Source: CAYJNO01 sp964371715 (GTDB taxonomy: Bacteria > Bacillota_I > Bacilli_A > Erysipelotrichales > Erysipelotrichaceae). Taken from it: 64,000 nucleotides of DNA. Positions 53,727 through 63,993 of the stretch are shown here, one piece after another. The notes under the pieces were generated by a model. That model was given only the letters and a program-made list of their open reading frames with translations, was not told where the DNA came from and searched no databases. Location: assembly GCA_964371715.1 (NCBI GenBank), contig CAYJNO010000004.1:27402-91401 (forward strand), written 5' to 3'. Each line of letters begins with the position of its first letter. Positions within the stretch are counted from its first letter, which is position 1. The position numbers were made by a program, and so were the translations under genes.

Positions 53727-55065
53727 TAAAATGTTTGATACAGGAAATGGTTTAAATGAAGAAGTCATTAGAACTATTTCAAAAATAAAAAATGAACCAG
53801 AATGGATGTTGGAATATCGTTTAAAAGCATATGATGCTTTTGTAAAAATGCCAAATCCATCATTTGGTCCAAACTTAGATTTTTTAGCTTTTGATGAATA
53901 TACTTATTATATTAAACCATCAGAAAAAGCTGAAAGTGATTGGGATGATGTACCAACTGATATTAAAGATACTTTTGAAAAATTAGGAATACCTGAAGCT
54001 GAACAAAAATTCTTAGCTGGTGTTTCAACGCAATTTGAATCAGAAGTTGTATATCATAGTATGTTAAAAGAAGTTGAAGATAAAGGTGTTATTTTCTTAG
54101 ATACAGATAGTGCTTTAAGAGAATATCCGGAATTATTTAAGGAATACTTTGGAACTGTTGTTCCATATAGTGATAATCGCTATTCTGCATTAAATTCAGC
54201 AGTATGGTCAGGTGGATCATTTATCTATATGCCAAAAGGTGTAAGACTTGATAAACCATTACAATCATATTTTAGAATTAACTCAGAAAGAATGGGGCAG
54301 TTTGAAAGAACATTAATCATTGTTGAAGATGAGGCTGATTTACATTATGTTGAAGGATGTACAGCACCAATTTATTCAAAAGATTCTTTACATGCTGCTG
54401 TTGTTGAAATTATTGTTAAGAAAAATGCGACAATGCGTTATTCAACTGTTCAAAACTGGTCAAACAATATTGTTAACTTAGTTACTAAAAGAGCTGTGGT
54501 TTTAGATCATGGCTTAATGGAATGGGTTGATGGTAATATTGGATCAAAAGTTAATATGAAATATCCTGCATGCATCTTAAAAGGTGAATATGCTAAAGGA
54601 AGCTGTATCTCAATTGCTGTTGCAAGTGAAGAACAAGTTCAAGATGCTGGAGCAAAAATGATACACTTAGCACCTAATACTTCAAGTACTATTATTTCAA
54701 AATCTATTGCGAAAAATGGTGGAGCTGCTAACTATCGTGGTGAAGTGTTTATCGGTAAAAATGCTAAAAATTCAAGAACAAAAATTGAATGTGATACTTT
54801 ATTATTAGATAAAATATCTCGTAGTGACACAATTCCGACAAACATTATGAAAAATAGTGATTCTATTATTGAACATGAAGCAACTGTTTCAAAAATATCA
54901 GAAGAACAATTATTCTATTTAATGTCTCGTGGATTAAGTGAAGAAGCTGCTACTGAAATGATAGTATTAGGATTCTTAGAACCATTCACTAAAGAATTAC
55001 CAATGGAATATGCTGTTGAACTTAACCAGTTATTGAAACTAGATATGTCAGGTTCAATTGGATAA
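53719..55065 (+). CDS. sufB: Fe-S cluster assembly scaffold protein SufB
   Basis: This protein of about 448 residues is a full-length SufB. Landmarks are GLNEEVIRTISKIKNEP at the start, FIYMPKGVRLDKPLQSYFRIN, VEGCTAPIY, SKSIAKNGG and the C-terminal IEHEATVSKISEEQLFYL. It forms the cluster scaffold with SufD and SufC. The frame also has an ATG at 53707, but the ATG at 53719 gives the usual start and a short overlap with sufU. The next gene overlaps its stop. Confidence 0.95.
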   Translation: MNDKMFDTGNGLNEEVIRTISKIKNEPEWMLEYRLKAYDAFVKMPNPSFGPNLDFLAFDEYTYYIKPSEKAESDWDDVPTDIKDTFEKLGIPEAEQKFLAGVSTQFESEVVYHSMLKEVEDKGVIFLDTDSALREYPELFKEYFGTVVPYSDNRYSALNSAVWSGGSFIYMPKGVRLDKPLQSYFRINSERMGQFERTLIIVEDEADLHYVEGCTAPIYSKDSLHAAVVEIIVKKNATMRYSTVQNWSNNIVNLVTKRAVVLDHGLMEWVDGNIGSKVNMKYPACILKGEYAKGSCISIAVASEEQVQDAGAKMIHLAPNTSSTIISKSIAKNGGAANYRGEVFIGKNAKNSRTKIECDTLLLDKISRSDTIPTNIMKNSDSIIEHEATVSKISEEQLFYLMSRGLSEEAATEMIVLGFLEPFTKELPMEYAVELNQLLKLDMSGSIG

Positions 55066-55585
55066 ACAAGAAATAAGAGCATACATAAAAAGTCAATTCG
55101 CTAATAATGACTTTAAATATTTAGATCAAAAAATCAATGAGATACTCATTGATTTTTTAAGCAATTATCAATCTATTGCTTTATATAATGCAATGAATGA
55201 TGAAGTTAATCTAAAAGCGACTATAAAGCATTATATTGGATATAAGAATTTATATGTACCAAAAATAACTGATGATAGTATGGAATTTACAAAAATAAAC
55301 ATAGGAAATGAAGTACAATTTAATAAATATAATATAGAAGAAGTTAAGACAAATGATTATGTTGATTTAAGTACAATAGAAGTAATGATTGTACCACTAA
55401 GGGCTTTTGATAAAAACTTAAATCGTTTAGGTCGTGGAAAAGGATACTATGATAAAGTTTTAAATAACATCAAATTAAAAGTAGGTGTTGCTTATAGTAT
55501 TCAAGAAGTTGATTTAGTTCCAACAGAATTTCATGATATTAAGTTAGATATGATAATTACTGAGAAAGGAATCGTATGTATTTAG
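55058..55585 (+). CDS. 5-formyltetrahydrofolate cyclo-ligase
   Basis: This 175-residue enzyme converts 5-formyl-THF to 5,10-methenyl-THF using ATP. The family signature RLGRGKGYYDKVL near residue 128 and the basic start (KQEIRAYIKSQF) are clear. It begins with TTG at 55058, overlapping the sufB stop by 8 bases; no ATG is available before the conserved start, so TTG is preferred. It overlaps priA by 10 bases. Its position between suf genes and priA is not typical. Confidence 0.92.
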   Translation: MDKQEIRAYIKSQFANNDFKYLDQKINEILIDFLSNYQSIALYNAMNDEVNLKATIKHYIGYKNLYVPKITDDSMEFTKINIGNEVQFNKYNIEEVKTNDYVDLSTIEVMIVPLRAFDKNLNRLGRGKGYYDKVLNNIKLKVGVAYSIQEVDLVPTEFHDIKLDMIITEKGIVCI

Positions 55586-57732
55586 TAAGAATATACATTG
55601 AATACAGTCTAATGAGTTTAGACCATTATTTTACATATTTATCTAATGATGATTCTTTAAGTATCGGTAAAAGAGTTATCGTTAATTTTAATCATAAAAA
55701 TATTGTAGGTTTTATTGCTGGATTTGAAAAAACAAATAGAACTGAAGAAGAATTAGTTAAAGATTTTGGATATAAGTTGAAATTTATTGAAGAAATTATA
55801 GATAATGAAAATATTATGAATGAAGAACTAATGGATTTAGCCCATTTTATGGCTAAAAATACGATTAGTCCTTTAATGTCATGTCTAAATACAATATTAC
55901 CACCACAATTAAAACCTAAGAAAAGTAATAGTAAAATAATTTATGATAAATGGGTAAGAAAAACAAATAATAATAACGATAAATTAACACTTAAACAACA
56001 AGAATTATTATTAAAGATTGATAAACCTATTTTATATAGTGATGCATTAAAACATAGCTCAAGTATTACTAAAAAACTTTTGGAATTAAATCTAATTGAA
56101 ATATTTGAAGAAATAAAAAGGGTAGAAGTGCCAAAATATGATAGTTTCGCTGAAGTTAAACTAAATGATGAACAAAAAAATGCAATTGACTCAATTTATC
56201 ATAGTACTATACCATCACTTTTATATGGGATTACAGGTTCTGGAAAAACTGAAGTTTACTTACAACTGACAAAAATGCTGGTTGAAGAAAATAAACAAGT
56301 ATTAATTTTAGTGCCTGAAATATCTCTAACACCACAAATGATAAAAAGATTTATAGGGCGTTTTAATAATTTAGTTGGTGTTTATCACTCTGGTCTATCA
56401 AATACTGAAAAATTTCATTATTATCAAATGGTTAAAAATAATGAAATTAAAATTATTGTTGGAACTAGAAGTAGTGTTTTTTTACCATTTGATAATCTTG
56501 GTTTAATAGTCATGGATGAAGAGCATGATAATTCATATAAACAAGATAAAACACCAACATATCATGTAAGAGATATTGTTTTGCAAAGAGCAAAAACTCA
56601 TAAGGCTAAAGTGGTATTTGGAAGTGCAACACCAACACTTGAAAGCTTTGCGAAAGGAATTAAAAAAGTATATAATCTTGTTTACTTGAAAAAAAGAGTA
56701 AATAATATGTTACCGGAAATCAATATCGTCGATCTCAATAAAGTAATTGCGAAAAATGACAATCATATTATTACAAAAGAAATGCAAAAAGCGATAGAAA
56801 AACGTATTAGTGCAAATGAACAAGTAATTATTTTACTGAATCGTCGAGGATTTTATCCATTATTAAAATGTAGTGAATGTAATAATACCTTAAAATGTGT
56901 GCATTGTGATGTGGCTTTAAATTATCATCATGAAAGTAAAAGCTTGAAGTGTCATATGTGTGGCTATGAAATCAAAAAACCAACACCATGTGGTTGTGGT
57001 AATAAAAACTATTCAACTTTTGGCTATGGGATACAAAAGGTCGAATTAGAGTTAAATAATATGTTTAAAGAAGCAAAAGTATTAAGAGTTGATAAAGACA
57101 CAACTAGCAAAAAAAATGCTCATGAAAATTTATTAAAAGCTTTTGAGAACAAAGAATATAACATAATGATTGGAACACAAATGATTGCGAAAGGTTTAGA
57201 CTTTAAAGATGTCACTTTAGTGATTATATTAAATGCTGATCAAGGACTTGGAAGTTTAGATTACCAATCATGTGAAAATACATTTGGTTTATTAATGCAA
57301 GCATGTGGCAGAAGTGGAAGACATAAGCAAGGTGAAGTAATTTTACCATTATATAATGTAAATCACTTTATTATAAATGCATTAAAGAATCAAAGTTATG
57401 AATATTTCTTTAAAGAAGAAATGAAATATCGACATATATTAAAATATCCACCATATTCATATGTCGTTGCAGTAGAATTTAATGATTTAAAGGAAATTAA
57501 CTGCATTAATGCAGTTAATTATATTGAAAATGCTCTTGATTTAGTTAATATTGAGCATTTAAAAGCTACTGCATTAAGAAAAATTAAAGATAAGTATCGT
57601 TATAGAATAATAATTAAAGGCTCTAATCTAGAACAGATTAAAGAAGAGTTGTATAATATTGTCAAAGGATATTATAAAATGGGTTTTAAAACAAATATCA
57701 ATGTTGATATAAATCCATCATATTTGGGGTAA
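55576..57732 (+). CDS. priA: Primosomal helicase PriA
   Basis: This 718-residue replication-restart helicase has an N-terminal DNA-binding domain (1-105), Walker A GITGSGKTEVYL near 218, DEEH near 313, GSATPTLES, and a zinc-binding stretch near 434-478 (CSECNNTLKCVHCDVAL, CHMCGY, CGCG). C-terminal motifs IGTQMIAKGLDF and QACGRSGR follow. It reloads the replisome at stalled forks. It overlaps the folate gene by 10 bases and is followed after 4 bases by rsmB. Confidence 0.96.
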   Translation: MYLVRIYIEYSLMSLDHYFTYLSNDDSLSIGKRVIVNFNHKNIVGFIAGFEKTNRTEEELVKDFGYKLKFIEEIIDNENIMNEELMDLAHFMAKNTISPLMSCLNTILPPQLKPKKSNSKIIYDKWVRKTNNNNDKLTLKQQELLLKIDKPILYSDALKHSSSITKKLLELNLIEIFEEIKRVEVPKYDSFAEVKLNDEQKNAIDSIYHSTIPSLLYGITGSGKTEVYLQLTKMLVEENKQVLILVPEISLTPQMIKRFIGRFNNLVGVYHSGLSNTEKFHYYQMVKNNEIKIIVGTRSSVFLPFDNLGLIVMDEEHDNSYKQDKTPTYHVRDIVLQRAKTHKAKVVFGSATPTLESFAKGIKKVYNLVYLKKRVNNMLPEINIVDLNKVIAKNDNHIITKEMQKAIEKRISANEQVIILLNRRGFYPLLKCSECNNTLKCVHCDVALNYHHESKSLKCHMCGYEIKKPTPCGCGNKNYSTFGYGIQKVELELNNMFKEAKVLRVDKDTTSKKNAHENLLKAFENKEYNIMIGTQMIAKGLDFKDVTLVIILNADQGLGSLDYQSCENTFGLLMQACGRSGRHKQGEVILPLYNVNHFIINALKNQSYEYFFKEEMKYRHILKYPPYSYVVAVEFNDLKEINCINAVNYIENALDLVNIEHLKATALRKIKDKYRYRIIIKGSNLEQIKEELYNIVKGYYKMGFKTNINVDINPSYLG

Positions 57733-57736
57733 GAAG

Positions 57737-58939
57737 ATGAATGAAAGAAAACTAACATACGAAATATTAACAGAAGTAATAATCAATAATGGTTATGCCA
57801 ATTTAATGATGAGAAAATATCAAGATTCTGATATTAATTTTAATTATGTAACAGAAGTTGTATATGGAGTATTAAGAAATTATAGTATTTTAAAACATCA
57901 ATTTAAAGATTTATTGAAGAAAAGGTGTGAACATAAAATAGAAATATTAATTATCATAGGGATATATGAATTGCATTTTATGAAGAGTGATGACTATGCT
58001 GTTGTAAATGAAATTGTAAAAATGGCTAATCCAACAAATAGAGGTTTTGTAAATTTTATTTTAAGAGAATCATTAAGAAGAGGGTTTATTGATAGTGAAG
58101 AATTAAGTATTCAATATTCAATTCCTACATGGATTTATCGTTTATGGATTGCCCATTATGGGGAAGATATCGCAAAAAAACTGGCAAAAGCTGCAACTGA
58201 AAAATTACCGATATATTATCGATTAAATAATATCAAAGCGAGTTTTAGTGATTTAAAAGATTTAAAAATAAATAAAATTGATGATTATAGTTTTACAAGT
58301 GAACTTAATTTGATTAAGTCAGCTGAATTTAGAAAAGGACTATTTGCAATACAAGATCTATCTGCTGCTCAAATTATCTATAACTTAGACTTAAATGAAA
58401 ATAATAAAGTTTTAGATATGTGTGCAGCACCTGGTACTAAAACATCACAAATTGCAGGGTTAATGAATAATAAAGGATCAATTGTTGCTTTAGATATTCA
58501 TGAACATCGAGTAGAGTTAATAGATAGAGCAATGCAAAAGTTTGATATTACAAATGTTGAAACAAAAGTCATGGATGCTTCAATTATTAATGAAGACTGG
58601 ATTGATTATTATGATCGTATTTTATTGGATGCACCATGTTCAGGGTTTGGTGTATTATCTAGAAAACCAGATATTAAGTTTCATATTAAACCAGAAGGTT
58701 TAGATGAAATTATTCAAATACAGGCTCAATTATTAGATAATGCTTATAAGTACTTAAAAAATGATGGTATTTTAGTTTATAGTACTTGTACACTTAATTT
58801 AAAAGAAAATGAAAAGCAAGTAAAAGCTTTTTTAAATCGCTATTCAGATTTAGAATTGATGAAAGAAGAAACAATATTTTCATATTCAAAGCAAACAGAT
58901 GGCTTTTATTATGCTAAAATAATTAAGAGAGGTAGATAA
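57737..58939 (+). CDS. rsmB: 16S rRNA m5C967 methyltransferase RsmB
   Basis: This 400-residue protein has an N-terminal NusB-like domain (1-140; YVTEVVYGVLRNY, AVVNEIVKMA) and a C-terminal methyltransferase domain with LDMCAAPGTKTSQIA near 230, the motif IV cysteine in DAPCSGFG near 297, and the catalytic cysteine in VYSTCTLNL near 350. It is slightly shorter than the usual 430-450 residues. It overlaps rlmN by one base (TAATG). The genes def and fmt, commonly found between priA and rsmB in Firmicutes, are absent here. Confidence 0.94.
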   Translation: MNERKLTYEILTEVIINNGYANLMMRKYQDSDINFNYVTEVVYGVLRNYSILKHQFKDLLKKRCEHKIEILIIIGIYELHFMKSDDYAVVNEIVKMANPTNRGFVNFILRESLRRGFIDSEELSIQYSIPTWIYRLWIAHYGEDIAKKLAKAATEKLPIYYRLNNIKASFSDLKDLKINKIDDYSFTSELNLIKSAEFRKGLFAIQDLSAAQIIYNLDLNENNKVLDMCAAPGTKTSQIAGLMNNKGSIVALDIHEHRVELIDRAMQKFDITNVETKVMDASIINEDWIDYYDRILLDAPCSGFGVLSRKPDIKFHIKPEGLDEIIQIQAQLLDNAYKYLKNDGILVYSTCTLNLKENEKQVKAFLNRYSDLELMKEETIFSYSKQTDGFYYAKIIKRGR

Positions 58940-59976
58940 TGCAAACAATATTAGACTTAACACAAGAACAATTAGAGAATGTAATTGTTGAACTAAATGA
59001 GAAAAAATTTAAAGCAGGACAAATATTTAATTGGCTATATCAAAAACGAGTTAGTAGCTTTGAAGAGATGACAGATTTAAAAAAATCATTTATAGAAACA
59101 TTAAATTCAAAATATATTATTAATCCTTTAAAAGAGGTATCAAGACAAGTATCACAAGATGGAACTGTTAAGTTTTTATTTGAATTACAAGATTCATCAG
59201 TAATAGAAACTGTATTAATGCGTTTTGATTATGGTAATACAGTATGTGTTACTACACAAGTAGGCTGTAATATGGGGTGTACATTTTGTGCCAGTGGACT
59301 TTTAAAGAAAACACGTGATTTAACAAGTGGTGAAATAGTTGCACAAATTATGAAAAGTTTAGAATACTTAAATGAATTTAATGAAAGAGTAGATAATATC
59401 GTTGTTATGGGGATTGGTGAACCATTTGATAATTATGATAATGTCTTAAATTTTTGTAAAATAGTTAACCATCCAAAAGGTTTAGCAATAGGTGCTAGAC
59501 ATATTACTATATCTACATGTGGTTTAGTTGATGGTATTAGAAGATTTGCAGATGAAAATACGCAGTTTAATTTAGCTATTTCTTTACATGCGCCAAATAA
59601 TATTAAAAGAAGCGCAATTATGCCAATAAATAAAGCCTATAATTTAAAGCAATTATTTGAAGCTTTAAAATACTATAGTGAAAAAAGTAATAGAAAAATA
59701 ACATTTGAATATATAATGCTAGAAAATATCAATGATACTAAAGAAGATGCTTTAGAATTAGCAAATTTAGTTAAGGGTTTAAATGCCTATATTAATTTAA
59801 TTAGTTATAATTCAGTTGATGAGCATGGATACCAAGGAAGTTCACATAAAACAATGTTACAATTTTACGATATATTAATGAAAAACAAAGTAAAAGCTAC
59901 TATTAGAAATAAAGTAGGAGATGATATTGATGCAGCATGTGGTCAATTAAGAGCTAAACATAAAGGAATACTATGA
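58939..59976 (+). CDS. rlmN: Dual-specificity rRNA/tRNA m2A methyltransferase RlmN
   Basis: This 345-residue radical SAM enzyme methylates A2503 of 23S rRNA and A37 of some tRNAs. The cluster motif CNMGCTFCAS is at about 112-121. VMGIGEPFDNYDNV, ISLHAPN and the second catalytic cysteine in DIDAACGQL near the end are also clear. It overlaps stp by 4 bases (ATGA). Confidence 0.96.
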   Translation: MQTILDLTQEQLENVIVELNEKKFKAGQIFNWLYQKRVSSFEEMTDLKKSFIETLNSKYIINPLKEVSRQVSQDGTVKFLFELQDSSVIETVLMRFDYGNTVCVTTQVGCNMGCTFCASGLLKKTRDLTSGEIVAQIMKSLEYLNEFNERVDNIVVMGIGEPFDNYDNVLNFCKIVNHPKGLAIGARHITISTCGLVDGIRRFADENTQFNLAISLHAPNNIKRSAIMPINKAYNLKQLFEALKYYSEKSNRKITFEYIMLENINDTKEDALELANLVKGLNAYINLISYNSVDEHGYQGSSHKTMLQFYDILMKNKVKATIRNKVGDDIDAACGQLRAKHKGIL

Positions 59977-60704
59977 AATATTTTGGACTAAGTGATAAAG
60001 GACTTGTAAGAGAAAATAACGAAGATCATTATGCAATAATCAGAAACCATGCTAACGACTTATTAGCAATTGTTTGCGATGGTGTTGGTGGTTCTGCTGA
60101 TGGAGAAGTAGCATCATATGAGACATGTAAATATTTAAGTGAAGTATTTGCGAAAAGTCATGCTATGAAATATGAAGATTTATTAGAATTTTTAAAATAT
60201 CATTTTAGAGTAATAAATCAAAATATTCAAGATATGGCTAAAAACCATGGTCGATCATTAGGTACGACATTAACTGGTATTGTAGTATGTAAAAACTATT
60301 CATTAGTATTTAATATTGGTGATAGTAGAGTTTATGGTTTTAAAGATGGTATTTTAAAACAATTATCAGTAGATCACAATGTATTAAATGAACTTATTAG
60401 AAATCAAAATAAAACTTATGAAGAAGCTATAAAACATGATAAAGCTTACCATATTACAAGAGCTATTGGGAGTTTTTCACATGTTGAAGCAGATTTCTAC
60501 TTATTAGATAAATCTTATCAAGATATTTTAATATGTAGTGATGGTTTATCAGGTGTTGTTGAACATATTAGCATTAAAGATATATTAAAACAAAATATTT
60601 CTGTTGCCAAAAAAGCAGAAAAATTAGTTGATAGTGCCTTAGAGGGTGGCGGGTATGATAACATAACAGTAATTCTAATTGAGATGGAGGGTATAAATGA
60701 GTAA
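59973..60704 (+). CDS. stp: PP2C-type serine/threonine phosphatase
   Basis: This 243-residue phosphatase reverses PrkC phosphorylation. The metal-binding motifs are in order: SDKGLVRENNED, VCDGVGGSADGE, GTTLTG, NIGDSRVYGF, ICSDGLSG and GGYDNITVI. It has no membrane segment. The kinase gene overlaps its 3' end by 8 bases, the standard phosphatase-kinase pair of Firmicutes. Confidence 0.96.
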   Translation: MKYFGLSDKGLVRENNEDHYAIIRNHANDLLAIVCDGVGGSADGEVASYETCKYLSEVFAKSHAMKYEDLLEFLKYHFRVINQNIQDMAKNHGRSLGTTLTGIVVCKNYSLVFNIGDSRVYGFKDGILKQLSVDHNVLNELIRNQNKTYEEAIKHDKAYHITRAIGSFSHVEADFYLLDKSYQDILICSDGLSGVVEHISIKDILKQNISVAKKAEKLVDSALEGGGYDNITVILIEMEGINE

Positions 60705-62406
60705 TAATATTATAGCGGATAGATATAAATTAATTAAACATATAGGCCATGGTGGAATGGCGGATGTTTTTTTAGCCTTTGATCAAGTATTAAGTAGAGA
60801 CGTTGCGATAAAGATGATAAGAAGTGATAAAAATTTTGATCCAATTAACTTACTGCGCTTTAAACAAGAAGCATCAGCAGCTTCAAAATTAATACATCCA
60901 AATATAATTGAAATTTATGATGTTGGTGAATATAAGGGACGAAGTTTTATTGTAATGGAGTATATCAAAGGATATACTTTAAGACAAATTATACAAAAAA
61001 GAGGCGCAATTATTGTCGAAGAAGCAGTATCTGTTATGAAGCAATTAACAAGCGCAATAATTCATGCACATCAAAAAGGTATTATTCATCGTGATATAAA
61101 AACACAAAATATCATTGTAAAAGCTGATGGAACTATTAAAGTTTTGGACTTTGGTATTGCCTTAGCCCAAGATTCATTAGAGTTAACAAATAGTGATAGT
61201 GTTATGGGTTCTATTTATTATCTAGCACCTGAAGTAGTAAAAGGAAATCAAGCTACAATACAATCTGATATTTATGCTTTAGGTATCGTGTTTTATGAAT
61301 TGTTAGTAGGAGAGGTACCCTTTAAAGGTAATCAGTTAGTTGAAGTAGCATTAAATCATATCAATGAAAAGTTACCAAGTATTAGAGCGTATAATCCAAA
61401 TGTTTTAATGAGTATTGAAATGATTATTAATAAAGCATGCGCTAAAGACTTAAACTATCGTTATGCTAATACAGACCAATTACTTACAGATTTAAATCAT
61501 TGCTTAGATCCAAATGTTAATGTTGTGATTGAAGAGATTAAAAACACAAGTAAACCACAAAATAATGGTAAAAGATTAAGAGAGTTAAATAAGGAATTAT
61601 CAAAAAGAAACTTTGATTCACCAGAATTAAAAGAAGAAAAAAAGAAAAATAAGATTTCTTTATTTTTAGGTATTTCACTATCTATTGTATCATTGGTGTT
61701 TATTGGGGCTATTTTATTCTTTGCTGGTGCCTTTGATTTTGTATTAAAAGAGGTTACTATGCCTAATATTATTGATATGGAAGTAGAAGAAGCTAGTACT
61801 GCACTTGAAGAATTAGGCTTAGGAATAGATTATGCTAATGTTGAAAGAGTTTTAACTATTAACACGCCAAAAGGTGTAATTGTTGAAACAAACTATGAAG
61901 AAGGTACAATATTGGATCGTGGAGATCTTGTAAAGGTTACAATTTCAGATGGTATTTATTCTGTAATGGATGATTTTACAAATTATAGTATCGATGAGGC
62001 AAAAGAAATTATTGCTACTAGCTTTCCGAATATTTATATAACGGAAAGAACAGAAGTAAGTGAAGAAGTTGATCCAGGACTTATTATTAGACAAGAAGGT
62101 TTGTTACCAAATGATCATTTTGATGCATCTAAATCTAATGAGTTAGTACTTGTCTATTCAGCATATACAACAGTTGTCTTAGAGCATAATTTAGTTGGTA
62201 GAGCCATTGATGATGTAAAGTTAATGTTTGAAAATCAAGGTATTATAGTAGAGGTACAACCATTATTAATGGAAGAGTTAACAAAAGCAGAAGCTAAAAA
62301 AGTAACTCCTAATACCTTAATTAGAACAAATCCAGGACTTGGTACATCATATACACAACAAGGAGATAATAAATTAATACTTTATTATGTTAGTGATATG
62401 AACTAA
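60697..62406 (+). CDS. prkC: PASTA-domain serine/threonine kinase PrkC
   Basis: This 569-residue membrane kinase has a kinase domain (10-270; glycine loop GHGGMADVF, VAIKMI, IIHRDIKTQN, DFGIA). A juxtamembrane linker and one transmembrane helix (about 318-342; LGISLSIVSLVFIGAILFFAG) lead to three extracellular PASTA repeats (about 352-418, 420-490, 491-569) that sense cell-wall fragments. It governs growth, division and dormancy responses in Firmicutes. It overlaps stp upstream and shares one base with rsgA. Confidence 0.96.
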   Translation: MSNNIIADRYKLIKHIGHGGMADVFLAFDQVLSRDVAIKMIRSDKNFDPINLLRFKQEASAASKLIHPNIIEIYDVGEYKGRSFIVMEYIKGYTLRQIIQKRGAIIVEEAVSVMKQLTSAIIHAHQKGIIHRDIKTQNIIVKADGTIKVLDFGIALAQDSLELTNSDSVMGSIYYLAPEVVKGNQATIQSDIYALGIVFYELLVGEVPFKGNQLVEVALNHINEKLPSIRAYNPNVLMSIEMIINKACAKDLNYRYANTDQLLTDLNHCLDPNVNVVIEEIKNTSKPQNNGKRLRELNKELSKRNFDSPELKEEKKKNKISLFLGISLSIVSLVFIGAILFFAGAFDFVLKEVTMPNIIDMEVEEASTALEELGLGIDYANVERVLTINTPKGVIVETNYEEGTILDRGDLVKVTISDGIYSVMDDFTNYSIDEAKEIIATSFPNIYITERTEVSEEVDPGLIIRQEGLLPNDHFDASKSNELVLVYSAYTTVVLEHNLVGRAIDDVKLMFENQGIIVEVQPLLMEELTKAEAKKVTPNTLIRTNPGLGTSYTQQGDNKLILYYVSDMN

Positions 62407-63272
62407 TGAAGGGTAGAATCATCAAAATTATATCTAATCAGTATACAGTTTTAGATCATAACTATAACAGCTATGAAACATTTTGTTTAGGCAAAATTAG
62501 AAATATGAATATTAAACCTAAAGTAGGTGATTTAGTAGATTTTAATCAAGTTGAAGATAAATATGCTATTGAAAATGTATATCCAAGAGAAAATGAACTT
62601 GTAAGACCACCACTTGCAAATATTGATCAAGCAATAATTGTAATGTCTGCTTTAGAACCAGCATTTTCTAATGTTTTAGTAGACCGTTTAATCTTTCTTG
62701 CATCATATGCTAATATTAAACCAATTTTATATATCACAAAAATGGATTTAGTAAAAGCAGATAATATAATCTTTAAATATATTGAAGATTATCGAAGCAG
62801 TGGATATACAGTTTTATGTGGCAATAAAACTACTTTAGACACTAACTTATTAACTGTCATAGAAAATAAGGTAAGTGTTTTAATGGGACAAAGTGGTGTT
62901 GGTAAAAGTAGTATGTTAAATCTAATTAATCCAGATTATAACTTAAGAACTAATATCATTTCTAAAGCGTTAAATCGTGGTAAACATACTACTAGACATT
63001 CAGAATTATTCTTAATAGATAAAGCATTACTAGCTGATACACCAGGGTTTAGTGCTTTAGAGTTTATTAATATTGATCCTTTAATCCTAAAAGATGTAAT
63101 ACATGATTTTAAACCATTTCATAATCAATGTAAGTTTAATGATTGTATTCATATAAATGAGCCTGGATGCGCAATAAAAAAAGCAGTAGAAGAAAATAAA
63201 TTATCAAAATTAAGATATGAATCTTATAAAGATGTGTTGACGATAATAAAAAATGGAGGACCTTTAATATGA
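62406..63272 (+). CDS. rsgA: Ribosome small-subunit-dependent GTPase RsgA
   Basis: This 288-residue circularly permuted GTPase acts in 30S maturation. An N-terminal OB fold (1-60) precedes the GTPase motifs in permuted order: TKMD (G4) near 117, GQSGVGKSS (G1) near 162 and DTPGFSAL (G3) near 213. A C-terminal zinc motif follows (CKFNDCIHINEPGC). It overlaps prkC by one base and rpe by 4 bases. Confidence 0.96.
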   Translation: MKGRIIKIISNQYTVLDHNYNSYETFCLGKIRNMNIKPKVGDLVDFNQVEDKYAIENVYPRENELVRPPLANIDQAIIVMSALEPAFSNVLVDRLIFLASYANIKPILYITKMDLVKADNIIFKYIEDYRSSGYTVLCGNKTTLDTNLLTVIENKVSVLMGQSGVGKSSMLNLINPDYNLRTNIISKALNRGKHTTRHSELFLIDKALLADTPGFSALEFINIDPLILKDVIHDFKPFHNQCKFNDCIHINEPGCAIKKAVEENKLSKLRYESYKDVLTIIKNGGPLI

Positions 63273-63913
63273 TAATTGCACCATCAGTTTTATCACTAGA
63301 TTATAGTGATTTAAACAATCAAATGAATGCTTTAAATGAATCAAGCGCTGAATGGATTCATTTTGATGTAATGGATGGACATTTTGTTCCTAATCTTACA
63401 TTTGGTCCAGATATTTTAAAAGGCATGAAGAAAATATCAAAGCATGTTTTTGATGTTCATATAATGGTATCAAATCCCATCTTTTTTGCACCAATATTTA
63501 TTGATGCAGGTGCTAATATTTTAACTTTCCACTATGAAGCTATTAAAGAAGATGAGATTTTAACTTTAATAAAATTAATTAAAACTAAAAATTGTAAAGC
63601 TGGTATATCAATAAAGCCAAATACTGATGTAAGAGTATTAGATAAATATTTAAAAGATTTAGATTTAGTATTAATTATGTCGGTTGAACCAGGTTTTGGT
63701 GGACAAGGTTTTATAGAATCAAGTCTTGATAAAATCAAATATTTAAAAAATAAAAAAATAACTAATAACTATAATTATTTAATTGAGGTTGATGGAGGTA
63801 TTAATAACACAACTATTGATAAAGTGAAAGATGCTGGAGTTGAAGTAGCAGTTAGTGGTAGTTATGTATTTAAAGGTGATATTGTACAAAATATAGAAAG
63901 TTTATTGAAATAG
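63269..63913 (+). CDS. rpe: Ribulose-phosphate 3-epimerase
   Basis: This 214-residue TIM-barrel enzyme of the pentose phosphate pathway interconverts ribulose 5-phosphate and xylulose 5-phosphate. IAPSVLSLDYSDL, the metal and catalytic aspartate in HFDVMDGHFVPN, HIMVSNP, VEPGFGGQGF and VDGGIN are all present. It is the last gene of the overlapping block in this window; ATGA overlap with rsgA. Confidence 0.96.
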   Translation: MIIAPSVLSLDYSDLNNQMNALNESSAEWIHFDVMDGHFVPNLTFGPDILKGMKKISKHVFDVHIMVSNPIFFAPIFIDAGANILTFHYEAIKEDEILTLIKLIKTKNCKAGISIKPNTDVRVLDKYLKDLDLVLIMSVEPGFGGQGFIESSLDKIKYLKNKKITNNYNYLIEVDGGINNTTIDKVKDAGVEVAVSGSYVFKGDIVQNIESLLK

Positions 63914-63923
63914 TAATATTTAA

Positions 63924-63993
63924 GGCAAGAATAATTAATTCTTGCCTCAGACCGTTGACAAAGTACATAAGTATTAGTCGATGGTCTTTTTTT
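63924..63993 (+). terminator. Tandem hairpins after rpe, the second a terminator
   Basis: A first stem GGCAAGAAT / ATTCTTGCC (63924-63946) has no T run. A second, AGACCGTTGAC (63949-63959) with GTCGATGGTCT (63977-63987), two G-U pairs, ends in seven T. Two adjacent hairpins could be a plain terminator or a leader for a gene beyond the window. Confidence 0.7.
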
